Source of the DNA: Alishewanella tabrizica
Lineage (GTDB): Bacteria; Pseudomonadota; Gammaproteobacteria; Enterobacterales; Alteromonadaceae
NCBI RefSeq assembly: GCF_014652375.1
Contig: NZ_BMYR01000004.1
Coordinates: 62,001-126,000, forward strand
Direction: 5' to 3'
Length of the DNA stretch: 64,000 nt
Of this stretch, positions 47,189-56,882 are shown one piece after another. Under the pieces are notes generated by a model, which was given only the letters and a program-made list of their open reading frames with translations, did not search any database and was not told the DNA's origin. Numbering within the stretch: position 1 is the stretch's first letter; the number at the start of each line of letters is the position of its first letter. A program made the translations under genes and the position numbers.

Positions 47189-48711
47189 TTGATTTGCAGC
47201 ATGTGCTAGGCCAGACATTTTCTATCTTGCAACAGGCAAGACGTGCATATAAGCCAGATTTATTGACTCGCGAAATTGGCATGATCAGTAGTGTGTCCAA
47301 CGGCAATGCTATTGTTACTGGCTTGCCGGGCGTGGGTGCCGATGAATTGCTTAAATTCCCCAATAATATTTTTGGCATTGCTTTTAATATCGATGAAACC
47401 AGCATAGGTGTGGTGCTACTCGGCGATTTTTGGCACTTGCAAGCGGGCGATCCAGTGGAACGTACCGGACGGGTAATGGACGTTGCGGTAGGGGATGGTT
47501 TATTGGGTAGAGTCATCAACCCGCTGGGAGCTGCATTGGATAGCCTAGGCCCGGTAGTAAGTACCACACGTTGGCCAATAGAGCGTGCAGCAGCTGCCAT
47601 TATGGATCGTGCACCGGTGTCAGAGCCGCTGCAAACGGGCTTAAAAGTAATTGATGCGTTAATTCCTATTGGCCGTGGTCAGCGCGAATTAATTTTAGGT
47701 GATCGTCAAACCGGTAAAACCACCATTGCCATCGACACCATTTTGAATCAGCGCGACCAGAATGTACTTTGCATTTACTGTTCGATAGGCCAGCGAGCCT
47801 CTGCCGTTGCTAAGATGATTGCGGTATTAACCGAGCAGGACGCTCTCAAATACACGGTGGTAATGGTAAGTGAAGGCGATCATGCACCAGGCTTACGCTA
47901 TATTGCGCCCTATGCGGCTACCAGTATTGCTGAATTTTTTATGGAAGCAGGGCGCGATGTCCTTATTGTTTATGACGATCTAACCCAACATGCCCGGGCC
48001 TATCGTGAGTTATCGCTCTTGTTACACCGACCACCGGGGCGAGAAGCCTTTCCTGGCGATATTTTTTATATCCATTCACGGTTACTGGAACGGGCTACGC
48101 ACTTAAATACAGCGCGCGGTGGTGGTTCACTTACGGCACTGCCGATTATCGAAACTGAAGCACAAAATATCTCTGCCTATATTCCTACTAATCTTATTTC
48201 TATCACCGATGGCCAAATATATTTATCGCCAGCGTTGTTCGAATTAGGTGTATTACCGGCGCTAGATGTCGGTAAATCTGTGTCGCGCGTTGGTGGTAAA
48301 GCGCAGTTGCCTGCATTTCGCACCGTCGCGGGTGATTTAAAGTTGGCCTACGCTCAATTTGAAGAATTAGAAACCTTTGCCCGCTTTGGTGCACGATTAG
48401 ATGATAAATCCAAAGCGATTGTTGATCATGGCAAGCGCATTCGTGCCTGCTTTATTCAAGCAGAGCGCTCACCGGTATCTGTCGCTGGGCAAATTATACT
48501 CTTACTCGCGTTAACAGCAGGGCTATTTGACGCGATTCCATTAGCCGATATGCCGGCAGCAGAACTCGCTGTGCGCGAGGCGGCGCAGGATATTCCGGAT
48601 GATATTCAGCACAGATGGCTCAGTGAAAAAACAATCAGTGAACACGACAATAATGTGATTATTACTTTGGCACGTAAACGTTTGCTGTCATTTGTTGCTG
48701 CAGCGTCATGA
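47185..48711 (+). CDS. atpA: N-type ATPase alpha subunit (AtpA)
   Basis: This is the 508-residue nucleotide-binding, non-catalytic alpha subunit. The P-loop is GDRQTGKTTIAIDTI. DDLTQHARAYRELSLLL, a hallmark of alpha, is at about residue 265. RPPGREAFPGDIFY and the SRVGGKAQLPAFR segment follow. The start overlaps the end of atpF by four bases. The protein is full length. It pairs with AtpD to form the hexamer head. Confidence 0.95.
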   Translation: MIDLQHVLGQTFSILQQARRAYKPDLLTREIGMISSVSNGNAIVTGLPGVGADELLKFPNNIFGIAFNIDETSIGVVLLGDFWHLQAGDPVERTGRVMDVAVGDGLLGRVINPLGAALDSLGPVVSTTRWPIERAAAAIMDRAPVSEPLQTGLKVIDALIPIGRGQRELILGDRQTGKTTIAIDTILNQRDQNVLCIYCSIGQRASAVAKMIAVLTEQDALKYTVVMVSEGDHAPGLRYIAPYAATSIAEFFMEAGRDVLIVYDDLTQHARAYRELSLLLHRPPGREAFPGDIFYIHSRLLERATHLNTARGGGSLTALPIIETEAQNISAYIPTNLISITDGQIYLSPALFELGVLPALDVGKSVSRVGGKAQLPAFRTVAGDLKLAYAQFEELETFARFGARLDDKSKAIVDHGKRIRACFIQAERSPVSVAGQIILLLALTAGLFDAIPLADMPAAELAVREAAQDIPDDIQHRWLSEKTISEHDNNVIITLARKRLLSFVAAAS

Positions 48712-49706
48712 GTGAATCTACCGCGGGACTGACACGTAAAATAAATAGCGCAGCTGACTTGCTCGCCGTGGTACGAACCATGAAAGCAATGACTGCATCT
48801 CATATCACGCAGTACGAGCGTGCGGTGGATTCTTTAGGGGATTATTACCGGACCGTGCAATTGGGTTTGAGGGCCTGTTTTAATCAAACTGAAAATATCA
48901 CTGATGCCCACAATCACTTAATTAGCTCAGGGGGTAGAACGGCTAAATTGGGCGTGTTGGTTTTTGGCTCTGATCAGGGCTTAGTAGGGCAGTTTAATGA
49001 GAGTCTTGCCGAGTTTGTGTTAGCAGATTTAGCAAAGCAACAGAGCGATAAAACTGTCTGGGTTGTTGGCGAGCGCTTGCAATCTCGTTTGATGCAAAGC
49101 AATTTAACGCTGGAACAAGGTTTTGCCTTACCCAAGGCAATCAACACTATCACACCTTTGGTAAGTGAGCTTTTACTTGAAATGGAAACTTACCGTGCTG
49201 CTGGCAAGATAAACCAAGTAGCAGTTTTTCATAACCAACCAGATCATACTCAGTCAGGTGCAATTTATCGCCCAGTTAAACAGCGTTTGTTGCCCCTGGA
49301 TCAACAGTGGCAACAACAAGTAAGACTCTTGCCCTGGCCCACAAATAACCTACCTGAAGTTGTGGTTGCCAACATATCTGACAACGCACATAAAAGCGCG
49401 CATAACAGCACACATAAAAACACAGAAAGCAGCTCAGATGCTAATAACAACCCCCTTGGTAATCGCTACCAGCAAACACAATTAGCACTGATCCATGAAT
49501 TTCTGTTTGTATCTTTGTACCGCGCATGTGCGGAATCGTTGGCAAGTGAAAACGCCAGCCGTTTGGCTGCCATGCAAAGAGCAGAAAAAAATATTGATGA
49601 GCTATTACTTAAAATGAAAAGTCAGTTCAACGGCTTAAGGCAGAGTGGCATTGATGAAGAGTTGTTTGATGTTATTGCGGGCTTTAATGCATTATCGGTT
49701 GAATAA
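48708..49706 (+). CDS. atpG: N-type ATPase gamma subunit (AtpG), with an insert
   Basis: This protein of 332 residues is the central rotor shaft of the ATPase. The N-terminal helix (AGLTRKINSAADLLAVVRTMKAMTA) and the C-terminal helix (ALIHEFLFVSLYRACAESLASENASRLAAMQRAEKNI) carry the typical gamma pattern. Between residues about 224 and 248 is a low-complexity insert rich in Asn, His, Ser and Thr with short AHKS/HNST/HKNT repeats, which is not usual for this subunit. Its start overlaps atpA by four bases. It ends the operon. No clear terminator follows. Confidence 0.9.
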   Translation: MSESTAGLTRKINSAADLLAVVRTMKAMTASHITQYERAVDSLGDYYRTVQLGLRACFNQTENITDAHNHLISSGGRTAKLGVLVFGSDQGLVGQFNESLAEFVLADLAKQQSDKTVWVVGERLQSRLMQSNLTLEQGFALPKAINTITPLVSELLLEMETYRAAGKINQVAVFHNQPDHTQSGAIYRPVKQRLLPLDQQWQQQVRLLPWPTNNLPEVVVANISDNAHKSAHNSTHKNTESSSDANNNPLGNRYQQTQLALIHEFLFVSLYRACAESLASENASRLAAMQRAEKNIDELLLKMKSQFNGLRQSGIDEELFDVIAGFNALSVE

Positions 49707-49774
49707 CAGTTGATGTTTTAAGGTGCGTTTAGTTTGTTTTTTTCTTGATGTTTTGGGTGTGAATAGGCTAATTC

Positions 49775-50143
49775 CGCCCAGGTTTTGTTTCTATTACTGG
49801 CTCTGATTATACTCCTCCAGCACCGGATATTTTAGAAGAGAAATGGCATGAAATTTAGCAGCTGGTTTATATGAAAGCGATATTTATGACCAGGCCATTA
49901 CGGCTTTCTTACAAATGGCTAGAGTACCGTTTTTTTGCGATATGAGTAAACATTGGCCGTTTTATGATGAACAGTATTTTGTTAGTGCATGGCTATCCTA
50001 TCATTAATATGCCTGCTAAGCATGAGCAAGAATTTAATACCTTAATGCTTAATTTTTATATGGCTGCAATGAATAAGTTTTTGCAAAGCTGTATCGATAA
50101 GAGAATTATTCGAAACTTTAAGCTTGATTTGCTAATAGGTTAG
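49775..50143 (+). pseudogene. Decayed Fic-family gene
   Basis: Three reading frames taken in order give a recognisable Fic protein. First comes RPGFVSITGSDYTPPAPDILEE, then after a shift AGLYESDIYDQAITAFLQMARVPFFCDMSKH, then after another shift FMMNSILLVHGYPIINMPAKHEQEFN. The third part matches the usual Fic ending (MMNGILL..GYPIIN.PAKR). The catalytic H-P-F-x-(D/E)-G-N-G/K motif region is disrupted (FFCDMSKH). In-frame stops and frameshifts rule out a working protein. Fic enzymes transfer AMP or similar groups and often serve as toxins. The remnant fills the gap between the N-ATPase operon and the flagellin gene. The rest of 49707-50402 shows nothing else. Confidence 0.75.
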
Positions 50144-50402
50144 CATCACATCTACGCTTTATTAGTTTTAATTCGTCAGCTGCCAAGGTTGATTCGACTC
50201 AGCAAGTTACTGCTTACATGTGGTTAGCCTTCGTCTTGCTGTGCCAAACGATTATATCAGTGTTTATTACCTAATTACGTTGATAAATTTGTGTGTCGCT
50301 TATATGCATCTTCGACACAGGAAATTTAATCAATGAATTTGTGCACAACGCGTTATTTTTAGCCAATCTCTTTCAATTTCTCCGCTTAGCTAAGTTTTTT
50401 AT

Positions 50403-50429
50403 TAAAGAATCTCATGACTTAGACGATAA
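50403..50429 (+). promoter_or_regulatory. Sigma28 (FliA) promoter of the flagellin gene
   Basis: TAAAGAAT, an 11-base spacer, then GACGATAA, compared with the sigma28 consensus TAAAGTTT-N11-GCCGATAA. The spacing is exact and only a few bases differ. It lies about 40 bases before the flagellin GTG start. Confidence 0.85.
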
Positions 50430-50471
50430 ATTGTGTATGGAGTTTAGTTTCTTTTAAAGCGGAGTTAAGTA

Positions 50472-52475
50472 GTGCTTTCTGTTTTCACCAACACCTCAGC
50501 ATTAAATATCAATCGAGCTTTGATGAGCTCAAACCAAGCTCTAGATAGTGTTTTTAAGAGATTATCGTCAGGTTTTCGCATCAATTCAGCAAGTGACGAT
50601 GCTGCCGGATTGCAGATTAGTTCTCGATTAACGTCTCAAATTAACGGTTTAGATCAAGCAACTCGAAATGCTCAAGACGCGATATCAGTATCTCAGGTCG
50701 CAGATGGTGCTATTGGTGAAGTAACTAATTTAGTTCAAAGAATGCGTCAGCTAGCCATTCAAGCGCAAAATGGTATTTATACCGATAATGATAGGTTAGC
50801 TTTAGATAAAGAGTTTCAGGCACTAAAACAAGAAATTGACAGAGTTGCCAATACCACTACTTTTGCTGGTAACACGCTAACGCGCGGTGATTATGAGGGA
50901 AATTTTTTGGTTGGCGCAAACGGTGATAGCGATGAGTATATCACAATTACTGACTTAGATATCAGAAGTCAACGCCTTGGCTTCTACGGCTGGGCAACCC
51001 GAGAAACCTTTACTGGCTTTAGAACGCAATTTGATAATCCCAATAAATCTAATACTGGCTTCATAAAAGAACAAGCTTTACTTGGCCCAGGCGGTAGTAT
51101 AAATGGTGTAACCATTCCCAACGGTCTTGATTTTAATGGCTTTGTAAATTTTGTACAGGCATTACCTGGCGCAGATATCACAGTTGATGGGCCGGTAAAG
51201 CTTCGCAGCAACATAAATACGACAAACCCGGCAAACATTCCTGATTTCATAACAATTAATGGTACTGAGATTCGTTTCGACGATATAGTCCCTCATGATC
51301 CTCTTAGCGCACAGTCAGAAAGTGAATACTTATATTTTGAGATAAAAAATCGCATTCAAAGTGGACTACCAGCGAATGTATCAGCAAACTTTAATGATTC
51401 AACCCGTCTCGTTGCATTTTCGGGGCCGGATAAAAATACACTGACCATTAATGGTACAGGCTTAATGATGTCCGCAATCACTGATGGCGCCTATATACCA
51501 TCAACGTTTATCACAACTGATACAGCTTTTAGTGTCAGTATGGCGGGAAATACACCTTTGCGTTTTAATGGTATTGCTAAAGATAATAATTTGGAAGGTC
51601 TTATCAGCTCAACGAATCCACTTACCATTAACGGTGTTGACTTTACTGATAACTTTACCAGCTCAGCGCAGTTAATTAATGCGATTAATTCAGCGGACTA
51701 CCCTGCAAATAATTCTCCAGTAACTGCGAGAGCTTTAAATTCAGTAAGTTTCAGAACAAGCTTTTTACCCTCGGAACTCTCTAATGCAGTTAATTTTAGC
51801 ATCAATGGACAAGATATTGATCTAACGTCCATCCAAGAATATAACCCATTGATTCATCCTCAAGAGGAAGCAGCATATTATCGTACCAATGTTATTAATC
51901 AATTAAACACTCAACTGAGTGGTTCTGGTGTCAGTGCTCAACTTAGTTTAGGCGGTAATGCACTGAGTCTTACTTTAGTCTCTTCTGGTGATGTTGCGAT
52001 CAGCGGTCCTAACGCGGGTGTATTTTTTCCTGAACTCAAACCAGGTATTTATATTCCAAGAATTGAGCTGAGAAGCTTCGGTGATGGCTTTACAAACCTT
52101 GAGGTATCTTCAAACAATGCCAGCCAACTTGGCTTTGTTTTGGAGGATCGAGTTGAAGCTATTATTTCAAGAATGGATATCAGTACTTTTGAATCAGCAG
52201 CATTAAGTGTTCAGTCTATAGATGTTGGTTTGTCTCAGCTGGGCTTTCAGCAAAGCTCGATAGGGGCGATTGAGAACAGACTCGCGAGTACTATCCGTAA
52301 TATAACTAATACCAGCGAAAATGTTTCGACCGCTCGCTCTAGAATAAGAGATACTGACTTTGCTAAAGAAACAGCTGAGCTCACGAGACTGCAGATTGTA
52401 ACTCAAGCCGCATCAAGCTTATTAAGCCAAGCCAATTTAAGGCCAAATCAAGTATTGAGTTTATTGACTCGCTAA
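50472..52475 (+). CDS. Flagellin, long form with an expanded central domain
   Basis: This 667-residue flagellin has standard terminal domains. The N-terminus (residues 1-140) has LNINRALMSSNQALDSVFKRLSSG, RINSASDDAAGLQIS and QDAISVSQVADGAIGEV. The C-terminus (about 590-667) has TARSRIRDTDFAKETAELTRLQIV and ASSLLSQANL. The centre (about 200-560) is larger than in most flagellins and contains repeated flagellin-hook IN motifs (TINGTEIRF, TINGVDFTD, SINGQDIDL). The start is GTG at 50472 with GGAG seven bases upstream. A sigma28 promoter precedes it. No other flagellar gene lies nearby, so this is a solitary, possibly extra filament gene placed in an accessory region. Confidence 0.93.
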   Translation: MLSVFTNTSALNINRALMSSNQALDSVFKRLSSGFRINSASDDAAGLQISSRLTSQINGLDQATRNAQDAISVSQVADGAIGEVTNLVQRMRQLAIQAQNGIYTDNDRLALDKEFQALKQEIDRVANTTTFAGNTLTRGDYEGNFLVGANGDSDEYITITDLDIRSQRLGFYGWATRETFTGFRTQFDNPNKSNTGFIKEQALLGPGGSINGVTIPNGLDFNGFVNFVQALPGADITVDGPVKLRSNINTTNPANIPDFITINGTEIRFDDIVPHDPLSAQSESEYLYFEIKNRIQSGLPANVSANFNDSTRLVAFSGPDKNTLTINGTGLMMSAITDGAYIPSTFITTDTAFSVSMAGNTPLRFNGIAKDNNLEGLISSTNPLTINGVDFTDNFTSSAQLINAINSADYPANNSPVTARALNSVSFRTSFLPSELSNAVNFSINGQDIDLTSIQEYNPLIHPQEEAAYYRTNVINQLNTQLSGSGVSAQLSLGGNALSLTLVSSGDVAISGPNAGVFFPELKPGIYIPRIELRSFGDGFTNLEVSSNNASQLGFVLEDRVEAIISRMDISTFESAALSVQSIDVGLSQLGFQQSSIGAIENRLASTIRNITNTSENVSTARSRIRDTDFAKETAELTRLQIVTQAASSLLSQANLRPNQVLSLLTR

Positions 52476-52549
52476 AAACGGTAATTCATTAATATTGATT
52501 TTTGTTACAGTTCTTTGTGACGAGCTTTTGTGCAAAGGTACCTTACCCG

Positions 52550-52564
52550 CGACATATCTTGTCG
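52550..52564 (+). promoter_or_regulatory. WYL-type operator palindrome, copy B (moxR)
   Basis: CGACATATCTTGTCG followed by CAACACTG and TTATGCTGG. The 15-bp palindrome and the next 20 bases are almost the same as copy A. The TTATGCT could be a -10 element, which would put the operator over the -35 position. It lies about 45 bases before the moxR start at 52608. Confidence 0.75.
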
Positions 52565-52607
52565 CAACACTGCCTTATGCTGGGTTATCTACTAGTCAGA
52601 GGTGTCT

Positions 52608-53735
52608 ATGTCCGCAAATCGCCAGATCTTAACCACCCCAAAAGAGTTACAACAATTTCTTTCGTTACAGCTAAAGCTGCTGGAAAACGCTGAGCATGCG
52701 TCGCTGGTCGCGCCGGTGATGCTATGGGGGCCGCCGGGTGTAGGTAAAAGTACTATCGTACGCGAACTGTGCAAAAAACAGGGGATTGGCTTTATCGATA
52801 TCCGGCTTGCCCAGCGCGAGCCGGTGGATATTCGTGGTTTACCGGTGGTGCGCGGTGATCAGGTTGACTGGCTACTCAGTGGCGAGTGGCCACGCGATCC
52901 GAACAGCCGTGGCATTATTCTGTTTGATGAAATCACTGCGGCCGATCGCAGCCTGCAAGTTGCGGCTTATGAGATTATTCTGGATCGGCGGCTAGGTGAT
53001 CTTTACCAATTACCCCCTGGCTGGTTGGTATTAGCGGCAGGGAATCGCAGTGGCGATCGCGCAGTGGCCTATACCATGTCTAGCGCCTTAGCGAACCGGT
53101 TTTGCCATTTGGAGCTTAAAGCCGACTTAAACAGCTGGACGCTGTGGGCACGTAATCATGAACTCGACGATGGCATGATTGCCTTTTTGCGTTATCAACC
53201 ACAATGTTTTTTTGATATGGAAACCGACGTTGAACGGGGTTGGCCTAGCCCGCGCAGTTGGGAGAAAGTGTCGTTTTATCTAAAACAGCGCGAGCAATTA
53301 GGCGAAAGCCTGCTGCAAAAAATACTCTGTGGTTTAGTGGGACCGGGTGCGGCTTATCAGTTAATCGCCTTTTTGAAATCACGCTCTGAGATGCCAGATA
53401 TTGATTTAATGCTCAACGGCAAAGTGCCTATTCAGATCCCGGAGCGGCCAGATATGCTATTTGCTTTCTGCTCTGCTTTAAGTCATCAGCTTTGGCGGCA
53501 AGATACTATGTTAGACACCCGTATTGGGCGTTTTCTGGATATTGGCGTTGCCATGAGCGCCGACTTCGCTACGTTGGCATTGGTAGATTGTTTACAGCAT
53601 CCAAAGGAGAGTGAAGTTCAAAGACGAACCGATTTACTGCTGGGGCATAGCAAATTTAGCCAGTGGTCTGATAAACACGGGCAGCAGGTTAATCTGGGTA
53701 AAGGGGCTAACCTGGCCGAGGATGCGCCGATATGA
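52608..53735 (+). CDS. MoxR-type AAA+ ATPase
   Basis: This 375-residue AAA+ protein has Walker A GPPGVGKST at residues 41-49 and Walker B IILFDEITAA near 103-112. A sensor 1 ALANRFCHLEL region is typical of MoxR-family chaperones, which usually act with a VWA or metal-site partner. ATG 52608 with a GAGG upstream is preferred over GTG 52602. It overlaps the next gene by four bases (ATGA), so the two are translated together. MoxR proteins are known to remodel partner complexes. Here it is the first gene of the set controlled by operator copy B. Confidence 0.85.
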   Translation: MSANRQILTTPKELQQFLSLQLKLLENAEHASLVAPVMLWGPPGVGKSTIVRELCKKQGIGFIDIRLAQREPVDIRGLPVVRGDQVDWLLSGEWPRDPNSRGIILFDEITAADRSLQVAAYEIILDRRLGDLYQLPPGWLVLAAGNRSGDRAVAYTMSSALANRFCHLELKADLNSWTLWARNHELDDGMIAFLRYQPQCFFDMETDVERGWPSPRSWEKVSFYLKQREQLGESLLQKILCGLVGPGAAYQLIAFLKSRSEMPDIDLMLNGKVPIQIPERPDMLFAFCSALSHQLWRQDTMLDTRIGRFLDIGVAMSADFATLALVDCLQHPKESEVQRRTDLLLGHSKFSQWSDKHGQQVNLGKGANLAEDAPI

Positions 53736-54994
53736 CAGCGCCGCTCAGTATTCAATGTCGCTATCCCAATGCGCTGGAACTACGGGATAAACAGCAGATG
53801 CAAGAAGAGTTAGCGCAGCTGCGTTCAGATATGTTGCTGAGCCAGCCTTTTGTGGCGGTGTTGGCCATGCGCTTAAAAATGGTTGTGGTGGTGGATGATC
53901 GGCTGCCTACCGCCTGCACCGATAGCCAGCATATCTTTTTTAACCTGGAGTTTATGCGTAAATGCAGTGCGTCACAGCGGCGGTTCGTTATCGCACATGA
54001 GGTGTGGCATTGCGTTATGGGGCATTTTTTACGCCAACAACAGCGTGATCAACAGCGGTGGAATTTCGCCTGTGATTATGAAATTAATGGCATCCTGAGC
54101 TACTTTTTTAAACGTGATGATCTGCCTAATAATATTTTATTTGATGAGAGTTATCGTGGTAAATCTGCCGAGCAAGTTTATACCTTGCTGGGTAAATTAC
54201 CGGAAAACGAGTGGACAGAAACCTACTATCAGCCTGGCAATCGATTACCCGCTGGCGGAGCACAGTTTGACCAACATCAACCTGATCTCAGTATGCCAGA
54301 TTTAGTGGAATTTAAGATTGACCCTGATTTCCGGCCACAAAGCCCCACTGAAATGGATGTTGAACGTTGGCGCGAATTTACCGCCTCAGCGGGACAAGTT
54401 ACTGGGGTTACTGCAGGTAGCTTCGGGGCAGATGTGCAACAGGTAATAAAAAATGCGCTGAAACCACAGCTGAATTGGCCTACCTTATTACAGCGTTTTA
54501 TTCAGCGCACCATAAGTGGCAGTTATCAATGGCATAAACCGGCCCGACGCTATCTGGCTCAGGGTTTATATTTACCTGGCAGGCAAGGGCAGTGTCTGCG
54601 GTTGACTCTCGCCATTGATACCAGCGGAAGCACCTTACAAGACTTGCCAAAGTTTTTAGCCGAGCTTACTGCCATCTTACAAGGTTTTGAACAGGTACAA
54701 TTGCAGGTGATAAGCTGCGATGCCAGCATTACCGATATCAGCTTTTATGACAAATCTGATCTGGCCGCGCTCACAAAGTGGCAAGCTAAGGGGCTAGGCG
54801 GCACCAGTTTTACCCCGGTATTTCATTATATCGCAGACGATCCGGATCATGTGGGCGTACCCAATGCGCTAATATTTTTTACAGATGGTTATGGCAATGC
54901 GCCAGTAGAGGCACCTGCTTATCCGGTAATTTGGGTGCTAAGCCCTGATGGTCAGCCGCCGGTAAAGTGGGGCGAAGTGCTGCATCTTCAATGA
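53732..54994 (+). CDS. DUF2201-type metallopeptidase-like protein with VWA-like domain
   Basis: This 420-residue protein is commonly the partner of MoxR-type ATPases. The N-terminal half carries an HExxHxxxGH zinc-protease motif (HEVWHCVMGH, residues 89-98) and the NFACDYEINGIL segment typical of the family. The C-terminal half has a VWA-like metal-dependent adhesion motif (LTLAIDTSGSTLQDL, D-x-S-x-S, near residue 290) and a later FFTDGYG. It may be processed or moved by the ATPase. Its stop is followed by a bidirectional hairpin. Peptidase activity is predicted from the motif and has not been shown for the family as far as I know. Confidence 0.83.
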   Translation: MTAPLSIQCRYPNALELRDKQQMQEELAQLRSDMLLSQPFVAVLAMRLKMVVVVDDRLPTACTDSQHIFFNLEFMRKCSASQRRFVIAHEVWHCVMGHFLRQQQRDQQRWNFACDYEINGILSYFFKRDDLPNNILFDESYRGKSAEQVYTLLGKLPENEWTETYYQPGNRLPAGGAQFDQHQPDLSMPDLVEFKIDPDFRPQSPTEMDVERWREFTASAGQVTGVTAGSFGADVQQVIKNALKPQLNWPTLLQRFIQRTISGSYQWHKPARRYLAQGLYLPGRQGQCLRLTLAIDTSGSTLQDLPKFLAELTAILQGFEQVQLQVISCDASITDISFYDKSDLAALTKWQAKGLGGTSFTPVFHYIADDPDHVGVPNALIFFTDGYGNAPVEAPAYPVIWVLSPDGQPPVKWGEVLHLQ

Positions 54995-55043
54995 ACCGGA
55001 TAAAATGAAGAAATAACATCTCTTGATAAAACCTTAAGCACAT

Positions 55044-55075
55044 AACGCCAGCATCATGACGATAGCTGGCGTTTT
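55044..55075. terminator. Bidirectional terminator between convergent genes
   Basis: AACGCCAGC and GCTGGCGTT form an inverted repeat around a 12-base loop, with T-rich bases after it (TTTTGGTT) and A-rich before. It can stop both the metallopeptidase-like gene and the convergent solenoid gene. Confidence 0.75.
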
Positions 55076-55085
55076 GGTTAGGTGA

Positions 55086-56867
55086 TTAAGCGGATTTCGC
55101 CAGTGCGGCCTTGGTATACCATACCTTTACACTGTCATAGGAAACGTCTGCAAATCTCGCGATATAAGGTAATTTACTGTCGTTTGCCATAGCCAAAAGT
55201 TGTGGCCGAACATATTCAGGAAATATTTTCATAGCAGCGGGCAGAATACCGCTTAGTAATTTAGGCGATACGCTTTGCAGTAAAAACTGGAACAGTACTT
55301 TAAGCAGCTGTTGCTGCTCAGCGTTATCACCTTCTGCTGTAGCGCAAAGCTGTTTAAAATAATGACACAACCGCTTTAACCCAGGTACTAAGTTTTCATT
55401 CAAATTTAACCAGGTATTAGTTTGTGCCAGTTTTTTCTGCGTCATTACCCCCAAAAAATCCAACTTCTCGTCCAACAGCAGATGGTCAGCCTCACTACTT
55501 AGCATGGTACATAGGGTAAAAAAGCCCACCGGCTCACTGGTTAATGCCGTCTGTACCATCAAGGGCATAAACTCGTCTGCTTCTGGCAAGCCGTTACGCT
55601 TTGCTTTTAGCCAAAGTAGAAAATCGGCTTCATAGCTCTCAAAAATACGATCAATTTTGATATTCCAGCGCCAATGTGACACCTTAATACTCGTTGGATC
55701 CTGGCGAAAATTCACCTGTCGGCGCTGGTTTTTCAGTTGCAGAATTGCCCGTAATTCCCATAACCTAGCAATATCATAGCCAAGCTCAGCCAGTGCCTGT
55801 AACAGCATAATAGCATGGCCAACGTTGTAGGGCTTGTATTGGCGCAGAGCCTGCTGCAGCAATGCCTCTACTAATTCCTGATCCATGCGTTCTGTCAGTT
55901 TTTGCAGGGTGTCGCGGATCATGCCTTCATTGATAGAAAAACTGGATTGATCCAGTAATTCCGGCGCAAAGATACCGTTGGTAAAAATTAACGGCGAGCC
56001 AACACGTAAGCGCTGCAAGTTAGGGCAGTCGGTGACATGTAGCTGGTCAATCTGATCGGCAGCCAATTCAGTCAGCGCACTGCGGCGCAATTTAACACTG
56101 TTCCAGCGCCCGGCTAAGGCAACACTGCCATGTGCCGCATCGGTAAACTGCACTTCATCAGCGCTGAAATCTGCAGGCGCAGTGAGCTGACTAAATTGCG
56201 GGCACTGTTGTAGCTGCAGGCGCGCCAAACCCGGCTCTAATACTGCAATGCTGCGCAAGCCTATGGCTCGTTGCACAACAAGGTGTTTTACCTGACTAAT
56301 TGTCAAACAATCAATGCCGGCGATATCGGTAAACAACAGATGATCAATATTGGCAAAGGTAGGGATAATCGCCTGTTGATAACCTCCGTAGCACACCACA
56401 AGGCTGTGTTCTGGCAATTCCTGCAAGGCAGAAAAATCGCTTACCGTCATTTGGCTTAAATCAAAAAAGACCACTTCATGAAACAAGGCCGCTTTAATTT
56501 GCGGGGTAAGCGTGAGCAGCTCGTAATCCTGCAGCCAACACATATCTAAATGCGCTAATGGGGCTTCAATCGATAAGCCATGTGGAAAATTCGGTAAATC
56601 AAGATGGATCACCCAACGATTCTCGCTATGCCCACTGAGTTGCATGCTTTTTAACGCACTTGCTCCTTGAACCCGCACGTGCCGCTCGGCAGGCTCAGGG
56701 CAATGCAACGCTAATGTTTGCAATGCACTAACCTGATAAAGGTCTAAGTGTTTAAGTTCGCGCTGCTGAATATGCACGTGCTCCACCAAATTATCGGTTA
56801 AGCAACTGCTGTAATCTTGGTTTAAGGGTAAAGGCGAGGTATCGCTAAAATGTTTAATAATCGTCAT
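55086..56867 (-). CDS. Leucine-rich repeat-like solenoid protein, unknown function
   Basis: This 593-residue protein lies immediately downstream of a PPP phosphatase. The first half (about 35-310) reads as irregular leucine-rich or beta-solenoid repeats (LKHLDLYQVSALQTLAL, VKHLVVQRAIGLRSIAVL, LARLQLQQCPQFSQL, IDQLHVTDCPNLQRL). The second half (about 320-590) is all-helical with no domain I recognise. The start at ATG 56867 was chosen over TTG 56879. There is no signal peptide, so it is cytoplasmic. A solenoid plus helical body suggests a recognition or scaffold role in the surrounding system. It is in the same unit as the phosphatase, under operator copy D. Confidence 0.65.
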   Translation of the reverse strand: MTIIKHFSDTSPLPLNQDYSSCLTDNLVEHVHIQQRELKHLDLYQVSALQTLALHCPEPAERHVRVQGASALKSMQLSGHSENRWVIHLDLPNFPHGLSIEAPLAHLDMCWLQDYELLTLTPQIKAALFHEVVFFDLSQMTVSDFSALQELPEHSLVVCYGGYQQAIIPTFANIDHLLFTDIAGIDCLTISQVKHLVVQRAIGLRSIAVLEPGLARLQLQQCPQFSQLTAPADFSADEVQFTDAAHGSVALAGRWNSVKLRRSALTELAADQIDQLHVTDCPNLQRLRVGSPLIFTNGIFAPELLDQSSFSINEGMIRDTLQKLTERMDQELVEALLQQALRQYKPYNVGHAIMLLQALAELGYDIARLWELRAILQLKNQRRQVNFRQDPTSIKVSHWRWNIKIDRIFESYEADFLLWLKAKRNGLPEADEFMPLMVQTALTSEPVGFFTLCTMLSSEADHLLLDEKLDFLGVMTQKKLAQTNTWLNLNENLVPGLKRLCHYFKQLCATAEGDNAEQQQLLKVLFQFLLQSVSPKLLSGILPAAMKIFPEYVRPQLLAMANDSKLPYIARFADVSYDSVKVWYTKAALAKSA

Positions 56868-56882
56868 AGCGTATTCCAATTA

